NCBI GenBank assembly: GCA_964385045.1
Contig: CAYLNM010000110.1
Location: forward strand, 1-15,642
Source of the DNA: CAYLNM01 sp964385045
GTDB taxonomy: Bacteria > Planctomycetota > Phycisphaerae > Phycisphaerales > SM1A02
Reading direction: 5' to 3'
Length of the DNA stretch: 15,642 bases
Shown here: piece by piece, positions 7,701 to 14,389 of the stretch
Position numbering within the stretch: the stretch's first letter is position 1
Layout of the letters: every line of letters starts with the position of its first letter
Notes under the pieces: model-generated
The model's input: the letters and a program-made list of their open reading frames with translations, nothing else
Database searches by the model: none
Told to the model about the DNA's origin: nothing
Translations under genes and position numbers: made by a program

Positions 7701-9243
7701 CGTGACGGGCTCGGCCAGTCTCGCCTCCGGGGCCACGATCGACGTGGACCTCTCGCAGGCCTCCGGCACCTACATCGTCACCGGGACCGAGTTCCAGATT
7801 CTCGCCGCCGACGGCGGGATCACCGACGGCGGCCTCGCGGTCGACACCGACTCGGCCACGCTGCAGTTCTACCTGCTCGAGTCGATCGGGGTCGATCCCG
7901 AGTTCGAGGACGGCGACACCACGCTGTCGATCGTCGCCAACCGGGCGGAGGACGCGTTCTCGAACCCGGCGGTGGTCGATCCGGGCAACAACCGCCGGGT
8001 CGGCGCCGCCCTCGACCAGCTCATCCCGGTCGCGGACGCGAACGAGGGGCAGGGCGAGGCGGCCGAGCTGCTCGCCCAGCTGCAGGTCCTGAACGGGGCG
8101 GACCTGAACACCGCCCTCTCGGAGCTCGCGCCGGTCGAGGCGGCGACCCCGGGGGCGATCGCGATCAGCGGCGTCTCGGGCTACGCCGCGGTGCAGGGCG
8201 GCTACCTCGCCTCGCGCCGCGACGGCACCGCCCCCCTCTTCATGGCCTCCGGATCGCTGTCGAACCCCTCGAGCCTCGTGCCGAGCGTCCCCGCCGGATC
8301 GCTCGCGAGCGCCGCCGCCGAGCCGTGGGTCTTCGGCGAGGCGATCCGCGAGCGGGACCGGGCCGACGCGGAGGAGAGCCTCGGCGTCGACTCCGACCTC
8401 GCCGACCGCTACGGCATGAACGTCTGGGCCAAGCTCTACGCCTTCGAGTCGGACCTCGACGCCGAGGGCTCGCGGCCCGGCTACCGCGGCGACTTCGTGG
8501 GCGGCCAGGCGGGCGTCGACTGGCGGCTCGGGGACTCGGTGATCCTGGGGCTCGGCTTCGGCGTGCTCGACACCGAGGCGGACCTCGAGCCCGACGCGGG
8601 CGAGGTGGACGCCGAGGGCTTCCGGCTCGGCCCGTACTTCTCGTGGACCGGGACCGACTGGTTCGTGGACGGATCGTTCAGCTACGGGCTCTCCGACTAC
8701 GAGCAGGACCGGACGGTCCGTCTGCCGGGACAGCCGGTGCAGACGGCCCGCGGCGACTACGACGGCGAGGACCTCACCGGCTACCTCGCGGTCGGGCGGG
8801 CGTTCCAGTTCGAGGGCGGCTGGCGGCTGACGCCGGCGGTGTCGCTGCGATACTCGACGTTCGACTTCGACGGCTACACCGAGACCGGGGCGGGCGTCCA
8901 GAACATGGTCGTGGCCGACCGCAGCCAGGACTCGCTGCAGTCGCGGTTGTCGGTCACGCTCTCGCGGCGATTCACCGGCGACCGGCTCACCTTCGTCCCC
9001 GAGGTCACGGTCGGCTGGGAGCACGAGTTCGAGGACTACGACGACGTCGAGGCGAGCTTCGGCGTCGGCGGCGGCCCGTTCCAGCTCGACGTGGGCGGCC
9101 CGGTCGAGAATGCGCTCGTCCTCGGGTTCGGCGTCACGGTGCTGCTCGACCAGCGCCTCGCGGGCTTCGTCCGCTACGACGGGCTGATCGGCGACGGCGG
9201 CGACACCCAGGGCGTGACGTTCGGCCTGAACGTGAGCTTCTGA
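4747..9243 (+). CDS. Autotransporter with PATR-type beta-strand repeats and outer-membrane barrel
   Basis: This 1498-residue surface or secreted protein is a type V secretion autotransporter. Residues 1-37 are an Arg-rich N-region, 38-52 a hydrophobic core, and cleavage probably falls near LPAPA (51-55). The passenger (about 57-1070) is an Asp/Gly/Thr-rich beta-helix-like array with at least eight passenger-associated repeats of the G-T-L-x-L-x-G-x-N-x-Y-x-G-G pattern. They begin near residues 219, 319, 417, 507, 624, 716, 807 and 888, and one of the clearest reads TLSGTNTYTGTTTLTGGTL. A linker (about 1070-1190) leads to the barrel domain (about 1195-1498), which ends in FGLNVSF with the C-terminal Phe typical of barrel proteins. 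I see no Cys and only two Lys. GAGAGG (4733-4738) lies 8 nt before the ATG. No protease, lipase or other enzyme motif is visible in the passenger, so adhesion or surface coating is a guess. Confidence 0.9.
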   Translation: MNDPVRTDPRPSRSRRRAVAHAASRATVTLSGPPAARAAAPALLAALAAALPAPAAITWDGGGGNGEFQNPANWNGTDPDADDDGILDDGDLIFAGAVQTSVVVDIDYSGIDSITFAGDADTFTIDGDGAGDPEQLSFNDGASIVNDSTVAGDMTFGGGLELLFTGDATITNNDANGDSAIVIDSNILLGGPSDLLIDGTGDVTINGIITGASSELDFQGTGTLTLNGASNYDGGTSISSGTVLVGDAAAFGTGAVRFLGDATLGATGGAVAGVANAVLVGDGVTLTIGGSEDLELAGSLSGSGSITIDLAGSADALTLSGANGGLLGGITLAEGTLVAGTSTALGAGSLTVTGQDGNAILQAGADDLTLANAIVLDDGAGTAVLDVTGDTGLSLSGAISGDGDLEIGLDAGVFLALGGASGDWTGDTIIDNAGAGLILAGNEALGSGTLRLQADGEVRGSGAGRELSNAVDLGASTLTLGAGDDFTISGVISGSGGVILDAADTRITLSGTNTYTGTTTLTGGTLVLGSDDAIGDGAGGASLAIAGGLLGTGGATVSLDEDITVSGDFGFEDLAGGSLRLTGDVDLGDAARTITSSADEDVILDGTISSTGQDDGLVKAGTGRLILAGDNSAWNGGVTLNAGSLGIGDDGALGGAALALGGDASIFAFDDARTIANDVDLGENTLTITGENDLRLDGDLTQSGGDASVIVNATGTVTFAGAGSDWAGGTTIASGDVVVEDSEALGTGDITFSGGSLAAGVAGVDLDEAIVAADRFTITGSEDLTLSGDVSGAGGITVDLADAADVLTLGGTNSFEGDLVVDRGRVELQNGDALGDGVTASFDGDEAGTLVLSADETIGALSGGDENDGVELGASTLTLAGPAGGGASTFAGVISGTGGLTVTGGTHLLDGASTFTGATTVTGGVLGGTGSLAGDLVIGDGGTLDGGAADAVGTFTVGGGFDLQSGATWVVDISGSDLTSFDVLDVTGSASLASGATIDVDLSQASGTYIVTGTEFQILAADGGITDGGLAVDTDSATLQFYLLESIGVDPEFEDGDTTLSIVANRAEDAFSNPAVVDPGNNRRVGAALDQLIPVADANEGQGEAAELLAQLQVLNGADLNTALSELAPVEAATPGAIAISGVSGYAAVQGGYLASRRDGTAPLFMASGSLSNPSSLVPSVPAGSLASAAAEPWVFGEAIRERDRADAEESLGVDSDLADRYGMNVWAKLYAFESDLDAEGSRPGYRGDFVGGQAGVDWRLGDSVILGLGFGVLDTEADLEPDAGEVDAEGFRLGPYFSWTGTDWFVDGSFSYGLSDYEQDRTVRLPGQPVQTARGDYDGEDLTGYLAVGRAFQFEGGWRLTPAVSLRYSTFDFDGYTETGAGVQNMVVADRSQDSLQSRLSVTLSRRFTGDRLTFVPEVTVGWEHEFEDYDDVEASFGVGGGPFQLDVGGPVENALVLGFGVTVLLDQRLAGFVRYDGLIGDGGDTQGVTFGLNVSF

Positions 9244-9248
9244 ACCGC

Positions 9249-9797
9249 GTGGCCCGTGGCGGCCGCGAGGACGCGGCGGGGGGGCGGCCGCCCGGCGCCG
9301 GGTTCGTGGGGGGCCTGCGCCCGGTGTCCCCGGTGCGCCGACCGGCCGACGACCCCGGCTGGCGCTTCTACCCCGAGACGGTGATCGAGCTGTGGCGGCG
9401 ACGCGGCGGACCGCGGGTGCGCCTCGACTGCCGCGCGCCGGTGGACGCGGCGACGGTCGCGGCCCTCGCGGGGATCGGCCTCCGAGGGCGGTTCGTCGTG
9501 ATCACCGCGTGCGACCCCGGTGGGGCGGGGCTCGGGGAGGCGGAGAACCGGCGCCGGACCGCGCGGCTCGCCCGCCGTCTGCGGGCGGCCGGCGTGCGGC
9601 CGGTGCGGGCGGACGGCGGCTCGGCCGACCGCACGCACGTGGAGCCGGGGTGGGCGGCCGACCTCGCGCGGGAGAAGGCCCGGCGGGTCGCGGCCGAGGC
9701 CGGTCAGTCGGCGATCTTCCGCTTCGACGGCCGCGCGATGTGGATCGAGCCGGTGCTGGTGGACGCGGCGCCGATCCGGCTGCCGCCCGCCCGCTGA
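9249..9797 (+). CDS. DUF3293 domain protein
   Basis: This is a 182-residue soluble protein of unknown function. Residues about 40-170 resemble the DUF3293 family: FVVITACDPGG (82-92) matches the family's ITAxNP-type strand, EAEN (97-100) precedes an Arg-rich helix, and GQSAIFRF (152-159) matches the family's FGQNAIV-type ending. The family's usual W-x-E-E-S segment is only loosely echoed by HVEPGW. It begins 5 nt after the autotransporter stop, so co-transcription or translational coupling is likely, although no functional link is obvious. The start is uncertain: GTG 9249 is the first in frame after the upstream stop, while GTG 9306 and GTG 9324 are alternatives, the latter with a G-rich sequence at 9308-9313. 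None has a convincing ribosome site, and all keep the conserved part. Confidence 0.72.
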   Translation: MARGGREDAAGGRPPGAGFVGGLRPVSPVRRPADDPGWRFYPETVIELWRRRGGPRVRLDCRAPVDAATVAALAGIGLRGRFVVITACDPGGAGLGEAENRRRTARLARRLRAAGVRPVRADGGSADRTHVEPGWAADLAREKARRVAAEAGQSAIFRFDGRAMWIEPVLVDAAPIRLPPAR

Positions 9798-9871
9798 CCG
9801 CCCGCCGCCCCCCCCCACTGAACCGCAAGGCATCCCGCGAACGCGGCGACGGACCGCAGGAGGTCGCCTGT

Positions 9872-9877
9872 TATCCT
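9872..9877 (+). promoter_or_regulatory. Candidate extended -10 of the dockerin protein gene
   Basis: TATCCT preceded by TGT (TGTTATCCT, 9869-9877) is a good extended -10 box. Transcription would start near 9884, about 59 nt before the start codon at 9943. No -35 box is visible. A run of nine C (9808-9816) lies upstream. Confidence 0.5.
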
Positions 9878-9942
9878 CGTGGCCGAGCGGGGCGTCGCCG
9901 CGGCCACGGTCCGCCGGCGGGCCTCCCTCAGGAGGAGTCATC

Positions 9943-11334
9943 ATGCAGCGCATCATCGTTCGGGCGGCCGCTTCGGCCGCGTTCCTCGTCGCGTCCGCCG
10001 CCGCCGCCGGCACCGGGGCGGTCGAGGTCGTGATCGCCGAGGGCGACGTCGTCGACGGCCGCACCGTCACCGGCGTCAACGGCATCGGGGCGACCCCGGC
10101 CGACACCATCGGCTTCAACGCGACCCTCGCCGACGGCGACCGCTTCGTCTGGGTGGGCGACGGGCCCGCGGTCTTCAACAGCGACTTCGAGCAGGACGTC
10201 ACCGGCGCCGAGGCCCCGACCGGCGTCGGCGACGACGGCAGCTGGATCTACAGCCCGTCGGTGGACGGCAACGACTCGGTCGTCTTCGACGACGGGTTCA
10301 TCGTCTCGAAGAGCCAGCCGAGCTTCGACGGCGTGCCCGGCTTCGTCACCTTCGCCTCGCGTCCCTTCATGACCGCGAGCGGGGTCGGCTACTGGATCTC
10401 GGGCTACAACGAGACCGACCCGCAGGGCTCGACCCAGGGCCGCGTGCTCTACCGCTACGACGGCGTCGCGGTGACCGCGGTCACGGTGGCCGGCGACTCG
10501 TTCGGCTACAAGGGCGGCTCGTTCACGATCGACATCGGCTCGGGCATCGACTTCGACTACGACGTCTCGCCCGGCGACGTGAACCGGATCCAGCTGGTGG
10601 ACGCGGCGGGCGAGTCGCCCCTGGTCGACAACTTCGTCCTCGTCAACGGCGAGGCCGTGCACCGCGAGGGCGACCCGACCGGCGACGGCGACAACTGGGA
10701 CAACTTCGACCGGTTCCGGATCCTCGACGACGGCACCTACGTCATGACCGGCGACACCGACGGTGACACGGGCAGCGACGAGTTCATCGCGGTGAACGGC
10801 AGCATCGTGCTCCGCGAGGGCATGACGATCGGCGGCATCACGCTGAGTCCGGGCGTGACGCTCCGCGGCATCGACCTGCTGCCCGACGGCACCCTCGTGC
10901 ACGGCTGGGGGAGCTCGTCCTTCGGCGAGATGGTCTTCGTCGGGAGCATCGACGACCTCGCCGGCACCTCGGTCCGCGTGGTGGGGACCGGCGACGCCCT
11001 CGACCTCGGTGGCCTCGGCCTCGCGACGGTGGACGACCTCGAGGCGAGCACGGTCCTGCCGGGCGGCATCGCGGTCAGTGCGGCCGCGGTCTACGTGAAC
11101 CTCGACATGACGCCGGCCGCGGGCGAGAACGTCGAGATCATCGCCCGCTTCCCGCTCGCGGGCGACGACTGCCCCGCGGACGTGGACGGCAGCGGCACCG
11201 TCGACTTCGATGACGTGCTCGCGGTCCTCAACGTCTTCGGCACCGCCGATGCGGACGCCGACGTGGACGGCAGCGGCGAGGTCGACTTCACCGACCTGCT
11301 CTCGGTGCTCAACGGCTTCGGGCCCTGCCCGTGA
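9943..11334 (+). CDS. Secreted protein with cysteine-bracketed dockerin-like C-terminus
   Basis: This 463-residue exported protein has a clear signal peptide (MQRIIVRAAASAAFLVASAAAA; cleavage near residue 22). The body, about 23-405, is Asp/Gly/Val-rich and beta-strand-like, with recurring segments such as VLYRYDGVAVTAV, VLVNGEAVHREGD and IAVNGSIVLREGM that suggest a repeated beta-propeller-like or sandwich fold. No catalytic motif is recognised. The C-terminus (410-463) is a dockerin-type I-like pair of calcium loops, DVDGSGTVDFDD (413-424) and DVDGSGEVDFTD (440-451), framed by Cys410 and Cys462, the only two cysteines I see. This ending is frequent in Planctomycetota exported proteins, where it probably acts as a sorting or attachment tag and not in a cellulosome. 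AGGAGGAG (9930-9937) ends 5 nt before the ATG. The gene has its own promoter and is not tightly linked to its neighbours. Confidence 0.85.
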   Translation: MQRIIVRAAASAAFLVASAAAAGTGAVEVVIAEGDVVDGRTVTGVNGIGATPADTIGFNATLADGDRFVWVGDGPAVFNSDFEQDVTGAEAPTGVGDDGSWIYSPSVDGNDSVVFDDGFIVSKSQPSFDGVPGFVTFASRPFMTASGVGYWISGYNETDPQGSTQGRVLYRYDGVAVTAVTVAGDSFGYKGGSFTIDIGSGIDFDYDVSPGDVNRIQLVDAAGESPLVDNFVLVNGEAVHREGDPTGDGDNWDNFDRFRILDDGTYVMTGDTDGDTGSDEFIAVNGSIVLREGMTIGGITLSPGVTLRGIDLLPDGTLVHGWGSSSFGEMVFVGSIDDLAGTSVRVVGTGDALDLGGLGLATVDDLEASTVLPGGIAVSAAAVYVNLDMTPAAGENVEIIARFPLAGDDCPADVDGSGTVDFDDVLAVLNVFGTADADADVDGSGEVDFTDLLSVLNGFGPCP

Positions 11335-11416
11335 GGCGATGAGGCGGTGAGGGGGGGCGGCGAGCGGGCGACCACGAAGGTCTCGTCCCTCCGTCGCCCC
11401 GGCACGCGAGCATCCA

Positions 11417-11450
11417 CGCGGGCGGGTCTTCTCCGGAGGGCCCGCCCGCG
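11417..11450 (+). terminator. Perfect 10-bp GC hairpin after the dockerin gene
   Basis: CGCGGGCGGG (11417-11426) pairs perfectly with CCCGCCCGCG (11441-11450) around a 14-nt loop. It lies 82 nt after the dockerin gene stop and 55 nt before the nitrilase start. There is no T tract, so it could instead be a regulatory structure or operator for the nitrilase gene. Confidence 0.45.
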
Positions 11451-11493
11451 GTCGTGCGCGGGTGGTGCCGGGCCCGCGCCCGCGGGGCGGCCG

Positions 11494-11499
11494 TACGCT
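11494..11499 (+). promoter_or_regulatory. Candidate -10 of the nitrilase gene (leaderless)
   Basis: TACGCT ends 6 nt before the ATG at 11506, so the expected transcription start coincides with the start codon. The 25 bases upstream of the ATG contain no Shine-Dalgarno-like purine run. Together these suggest a leaderless mRNA. Confidence 0.4.
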
Positions 11500-11505
11500 G
11501 ACGTC

Positions 11506-12498
11506 ATGAGCACGTCCGCCGCCGCCGTCCCCGACGCCGATCCCGACGCGCCCCTGCGCGTGGCCGCGGCCCAGATCGCGCCGGTGCTGCTGGATCGCGC
11601 GGCCACGCTCGACCGCGTGGTCGCGCGGGTGCGGGAGGCGGGCCGGGCGGGCTGCCGGCTCGTGGCGTTCGGGGAGTCGCTCGTCCCCGGCTACCCCGTC
11701 TGGCTCGCCCGCACCGGCGGGGCGCGGTTCGACGATCCGCTCCAGAAGGCGATCCACGCCCGGCTGCTCCGCGAGGCGGTGGACCCGGCCGGCGGCGACC
11801 TCGACCCGGTGCGCGAGGCGGCCCGCGCGGCGGGCGCGTGGGTCGTCCTCGGCGTGGCCGAGCGGGCCCGCGGCCGCGGCGGCCACTCGGTCTTCTGCTC
11901 GTGCGTGACGATCGACGACGCGGGCGCGATCGCGAGCGTGCACCGCAAGCTCGTGCCGACCTACGAGGAGCGCCTGGCGTGGGCGGCGGGCGACGGGCAC
12001 GGCCTGGTGGTGCACCGCCTCGGGCCGTTCACGCTCGGCTCGCTCAACTGCTGGGAGAACTGGATGCCGCTCGCGCGGGCCGCGCTGCACGCCCAGGGCG
12101 AGGACCTGCACGTGGCGATCTGGCCGGGGTCCGTGCGCAACACCGAGGACGTGACGCGGTTCGTCGCCCGCGAGGGTCGCTCGTACGTCCTCAGTGCTTC
12201 GGCCCTGCTGCGGGCGGGCGACGTGCCGTCCGACGTGCCGGGGCGCGACGCGCTGCTCGCGGGGCTGGCCGAGGGCGCGTTCCTGCACGACGGCGGCTCG
12301 TGCATCGCGGGGCCGGACGGCGCGTGGGTGGTGCCGCCGCAGGCCGGCGTCGAGGGGCTCGTCGTCGCCGAGCTCGACCCGGTCCGGGTGCGCGAGGAGC
12401 GTCAGAACTTCGACCCGTCGGGGCACTACGCCCGGCCCGAGGTGCTGCAGCTGGCGGTGGATCGGCGGCGGCCCTCGGCGGCGCGGTTCACGGACTGA
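11506..12498 (+). CDS. Nitrilase (carbon-nitrogen hydrolase superfamily)
   Basis: This 330-residue cytoplasmic enzyme should hydrolyse a nitrile (R-CN) to the carboxylic acid and ammonia. The catalytic triad is complete: Glu57 in VAFGESLVPGYPVW, Lys148 in HRKLVPTYEERLAW and Cys182 in LNCWENWMPLAR. The CWENxMPLAR block and the HRKLVPTxxERLxW block are those of true nitrilases (branch 1), not of amidases, ureidopropionases or glutamine-dependent NAD synthetases. The length of about 330 is normal. The ATG at 11506 precedes the conserved opening LRVAAAQIAPV (residues 17-27). The frame is open for 53 codons upstream but that part is Arg/Gly/Ala-rich and not protein-like. Substrate preference (aliphatic, aryl or cyanide-derived) cannot be read from the sequence. 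No neighbouring nitrile or aldoxime pathway gene is present. Confidence 0.93.
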   Translation: MSTSAAAVPDADPDAPLRVAAAQIAPVLLDRAATLDRVVARVREAGRAGCRLVAFGESLVPGYPVWLARTGGARFDDPLQKAIHARLLREAVDPAGGDLDPVREAARAAGAWVVLGVAERARGRGGHSVFCSCVTIDDAGAIASVHRKLVPTYEERLAWAAGDGHGLVVHRLGPFTLGSLNCWENWMPLARAALHAQGEDLHVAIWPGSVRNTEDVTRFVAREGRSYVLSASALLRAGDVPSDVPGRDALLAGLAEGAFLHDGGSCIAGPDGAWVVPPQAGVEGLVVAELDPVRVREERQNFDPSGHYARPEVLQLAVDRRRPSAARFTD

Positions 12499-12534
12499 GA
12501 GCGCGCCCGTCCTCGGCCGGGGAGCCGGGCCGCC

Positions 12535-12783
12535 TCACGGCAGCACGCGGGCGAGCGGCTGCAGCAGCGGGACGACGATCAGCGCCGGCGAGAGCACGAA
12601 CAGCGTCAGCACGATCCGCTCGAGGGGATCGGCCGGCGCACGGTCGGCCGGCACGTGCGGGTGGCCGCACTCCGGGCAGGCCGCGGTGTCGTCGAGCAGG
12701 GGGTGGCGGCAGCGGCCGCAGCGCCCCGTCGGCACGGGCGACCCCGAGGCGAGGGCGGCGACGGCGTTCGGTTCGTCCGGCAT
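12535..12783 (-). CDS. Small zinc-ribbon membrane protein (cluster gene 5)
   Basis: This 82-residue protein is of unknown function. The N-terminal half carries a zinc ribbon, C22-G-R-C25 and C36-P-E-C39, in the style C-x2-C-x10-C-P-x-C-G common in planctomycete membrane proteins. Residues 56-73 (ERIVLTLFVLSPALIVVPLL region) form a hydrophobic helix or re-entrant hairpin near the C-terminus. The start at 12783 gives a compact protein; the ribosome site upstream is weak (GGGGA at about 9 nt). It is the last gene of the minus-strand cluster, 74 nt after the previous one, and converges on the nitrilase gene with 36 nt between stops. Confidence 0.7.
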   Translation of the reverse strand: MPDEPNAVAALASGSPVPTGRCGRCRHPLLDDTAACPECGHPHVPADRAPADPLERIVLTLFVLSPALIVVPLLQPLARVLP

Positions 12784-12857
12784 GCGGGTCCCCGGCGGAG
12801 GGTGGTCTTCGCTCGAACGGGCTCGGGTCTCGGTCCCGCCCCCGCCGGCGACCGGGA

Positions 12858-13166
12858 TCAGATCGCGGCGAGCGCGGCCCGCACGAGGTTGACGAGCACG
12901 ATGACCGCGGCCCCCGCGACGGGGACCACGGTGACGACGCCGATCGCGGCCAGCGACGCCACCGCGGCCGGCCGCTCCCACGGCGACTCCGGTCGGGGCG
13001 GGGGCACCCGGAGGGCCGCCGCGGACGCGGGCTCGGGACGCCACGGTCGGCCGCACGCCGGGCAGTGGTCCTGCACCGGCAGGAGACGATGGCGGCAGGC
13101 CGCGCCGGGGCAGCGGCGGACGGCGGGGCGCTCGGTCGCCGCGGGCAGCGTGCAGAGGTCGATCAT
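12858..13166 (-). CDS. Zinc-ribbon protein with C-terminal membrane helices (cluster gene 4)
   Basis: This 102-residue protein is of unknown function. The zinc ribbon is C19-P-G-A-A-C24 and C35-P-A-C38, so the first knuckle has the wider C-x4-C spacing. A Pro-rich spacer (45-65) leads to a 35-residue hydrophobic end (66-100) that is long enough for two helices with a turn at Pro82. GGAG lies about 9 nt upstream of the ATG at 13166. It follows cluster gene 3 after 57 nt. The layout repeats that of gene 5, so the two may be distant paralogues. Confidence 0.72.
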   Translation of the reverse strand: MIDLCTLPAATERPAVRRCPGAACRHRLLPVQDHCPACGRPWRPEPASAAALRVPPPRPESPWERPAAVASLAAIGVVTVVPVAGAAVIVLVNLVRAALAAI

Positions 13167-13223
13167 GCCGTGTTCTCCGTCGGCGGCGTCGGCGGACTCC
13201 CCGGCCGGCGCCCCGTCCGAGCC

Positions 13224-13802
13224 TCATCGACCGCGGGCGACGACGATCAGCAGTCCGAGCAGGCCCATCCCCAGGGCCCAGCCCGCGATCACCAGCGCCC
13301 AGATGCCGCCGGCGGTGGTCAGCCGGCGGAACGTGCGCCGGGCGACGCGGGGCCACACGCGCGCGCCCGGGCCTGCCGCGCGGAGCCGGCGGCCGGCGGG
13401 CCGGCGGGAGGCGAGGCACAGCACCACCGCCGCCATCACGGCACACCCGGCCGCCAGCGTGGCCGCCGCGGGGCCCGCGAGGTCGCGAAGCAGCTCGGGC
13501 ACGACGTCGGCGCCGGCGTGCTCGCCGGTGGCCAGCAGCGTGCCGCCCGCGGCGGTGGCGAGGGCCAGCCACCACGCGAACGGCCCCTCGCCCAGTCGCC
13601 GCCAGGCGATCGACACGGGGTCGGTCGCGGATGGAGCCGGGGGCCGGGGAGCGGGGCAGGACGTCGGGGCGCCCTCGGCGGCCGATCGGCCGGGCGCCAG
13701 GCACCGTCGCAGCGCCCGAAGCATCTCCGCGCACGCCCGCGCGTCCTCGGGTGCGGGGCGGCGCGGGGCCCGAGGACCGCGCGGCGTCGCGCCGCCGCTC
13801 AT
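13224..13802 (-). CDS. Three-helix membrane protein of unknown function (cluster gene 3)
   Basis: This 192-residue protein has an N-terminal Pro/Arg/Ala-rich region of about 65 residues containing three scattered cysteines (24, 34, 49). These do not form a recognisable zinc ribbon. Three hydrophobic segments follow at about 75-92, 111-131 and 163-188. Between the last two lies a strongly basic loop (133-160), suggesting it faces the cytoplasm. The ATG at 13802 overlaps the stop of gene 2 as ATGA, implying coupled translation. I recognise no family. Confidence 0.65.
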   Translation of the reverse strand: MSGGATPRGPRAPRRPAPEDARACAEMLRALRRCLAPGRSAAEGAPTSCPAPRPPAPSATDPVSIAWRRLGEGPFAWWLALATAAGGTLLATGEHAGADVVPELLRDLAGPAAATLAAGCAVMAAVVLCLASRRPAGRRLRAAGPGARVWPRVARRTFRRLTTAGGIWALVIAGWALGMGLLGLLIVVARGR

Positions 13803-14389
13803 GGGCCGGTGCCCCCGGCGCGGTCGCCGTCGTCGCCGTCAGCGCCGGGGGCCCCGCCGCGCGCGGGCGCAACGTTCGCGTCGGCCTCGGCCGCCCCCGC
13901 GCCCGCCGTCCCGCCACGCGGGCGGGCTCCGGGCCGGACGTCGGCGGCGTCATGGTCCGGGGCGGTGTCCGCGTCGGGGTCCGTCTGCGGCCCCGGCGAT
14001 CCCCCCGCCCCGCCGGTCTCGATGAACCGGCGCATCGCCCGCCGCGTGGCCTCGGCGAGGGCCGGGCCGTCGTCGGACTCCTGTACCACGTTCGCCCCGA
14101 CGCCGGCCTTCGCCAGGCCCATCACCAGCATGTCGAGCGACTCGTCGTCGGGCACGTCGGCGACGGCGGCGAAGATCGCGTTGACGAGGCCGGGGGCGAA
14201 CGTCTTGGCCCGCTTGAGCGGCTCGGGCTCGTAGGGCTCGAGCCGCGCGATCGCCTCCGCGAGTCGCCGCTGGGCCGCGAACTGCAGGTCGCGCCGAAGC
14301 TCCATCCGCACCTCGCCCACGCGCGGCACGCCGGCCTTGGCCGCGGTGCGGGAGGTCCGCACCTGCTCGATCCGGTCGCGGGCGCTCAT
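13799..14389 (-). CDS. Soluble protein of unknown function with disordered acidic tail (cluster gene 2)
   Basis: This 196-residue protein is the only cluster member without membrane helices. Residues 1-125 are probably mostly helical, beginning MSARDRIEQVRTSR with a charged, possibly coiled-coil segment (24-50), then a mixed segment containing FAPGLVNAIFAAVADVP and DDESLDMLVMGLAKAG. Residues 126-196 are a Gly/Pro/Asp/Ala-rich tail that looks unstructured. There are no cysteines. The ATG at 14389 overlaps the stop of gene 1 as ATGA, and GGGAG lies just upstream; its own stop overlaps the start of gene 3 in the same way. No family is recognised. Confidence 0.7.
   Translation of the reverse strand: MSARDRIEQVRTSRTAAKAGVPRVGEVRMELRRDLQFAAQRRLAEAIARLEPYEPEPLKRAKTFAPGLVNAIFAAVADVPDDESLDMLVMGLAKAGVGANVVQESDDGPALAEATRRAMRRFIETGGAGGSPGPQTDPDADTAPDHDAADVRPGARPRGGTAGAGAAEADANVAPARGGAPGADGDDGDRAGGTGP

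Noticed and set aside
4294..9024. A very long open frame on the minus strand opposite the autotransporter gene
   Set aside because: Its translation is dominated by Arg, Ala, Gly, Glu and Val in irregular order with no motif, which is what the GC-rich codons of the plus-strand repeat protein produce in that frame. The plus frame has a signal peptide, repeats, barrel and ribosome site.
4464..9248. Open plus-strand frame upstream of the DUF3293 part, overlapping the autotransporter
   Set aside because: Only the part after 9249 looks like a real protein. The upstream part is Arg/His/Gly-rich shadow sequence of the autotransporter.
12499..12534. Possible bidirectional terminator between the nitrilase gene and the minus-strand cluster
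   Set aside because: GCCCG and CGGGC arms exist, but the inner stem is interrupted and only about 3 bp. It is too weak to call in sequence this rich in G and C.
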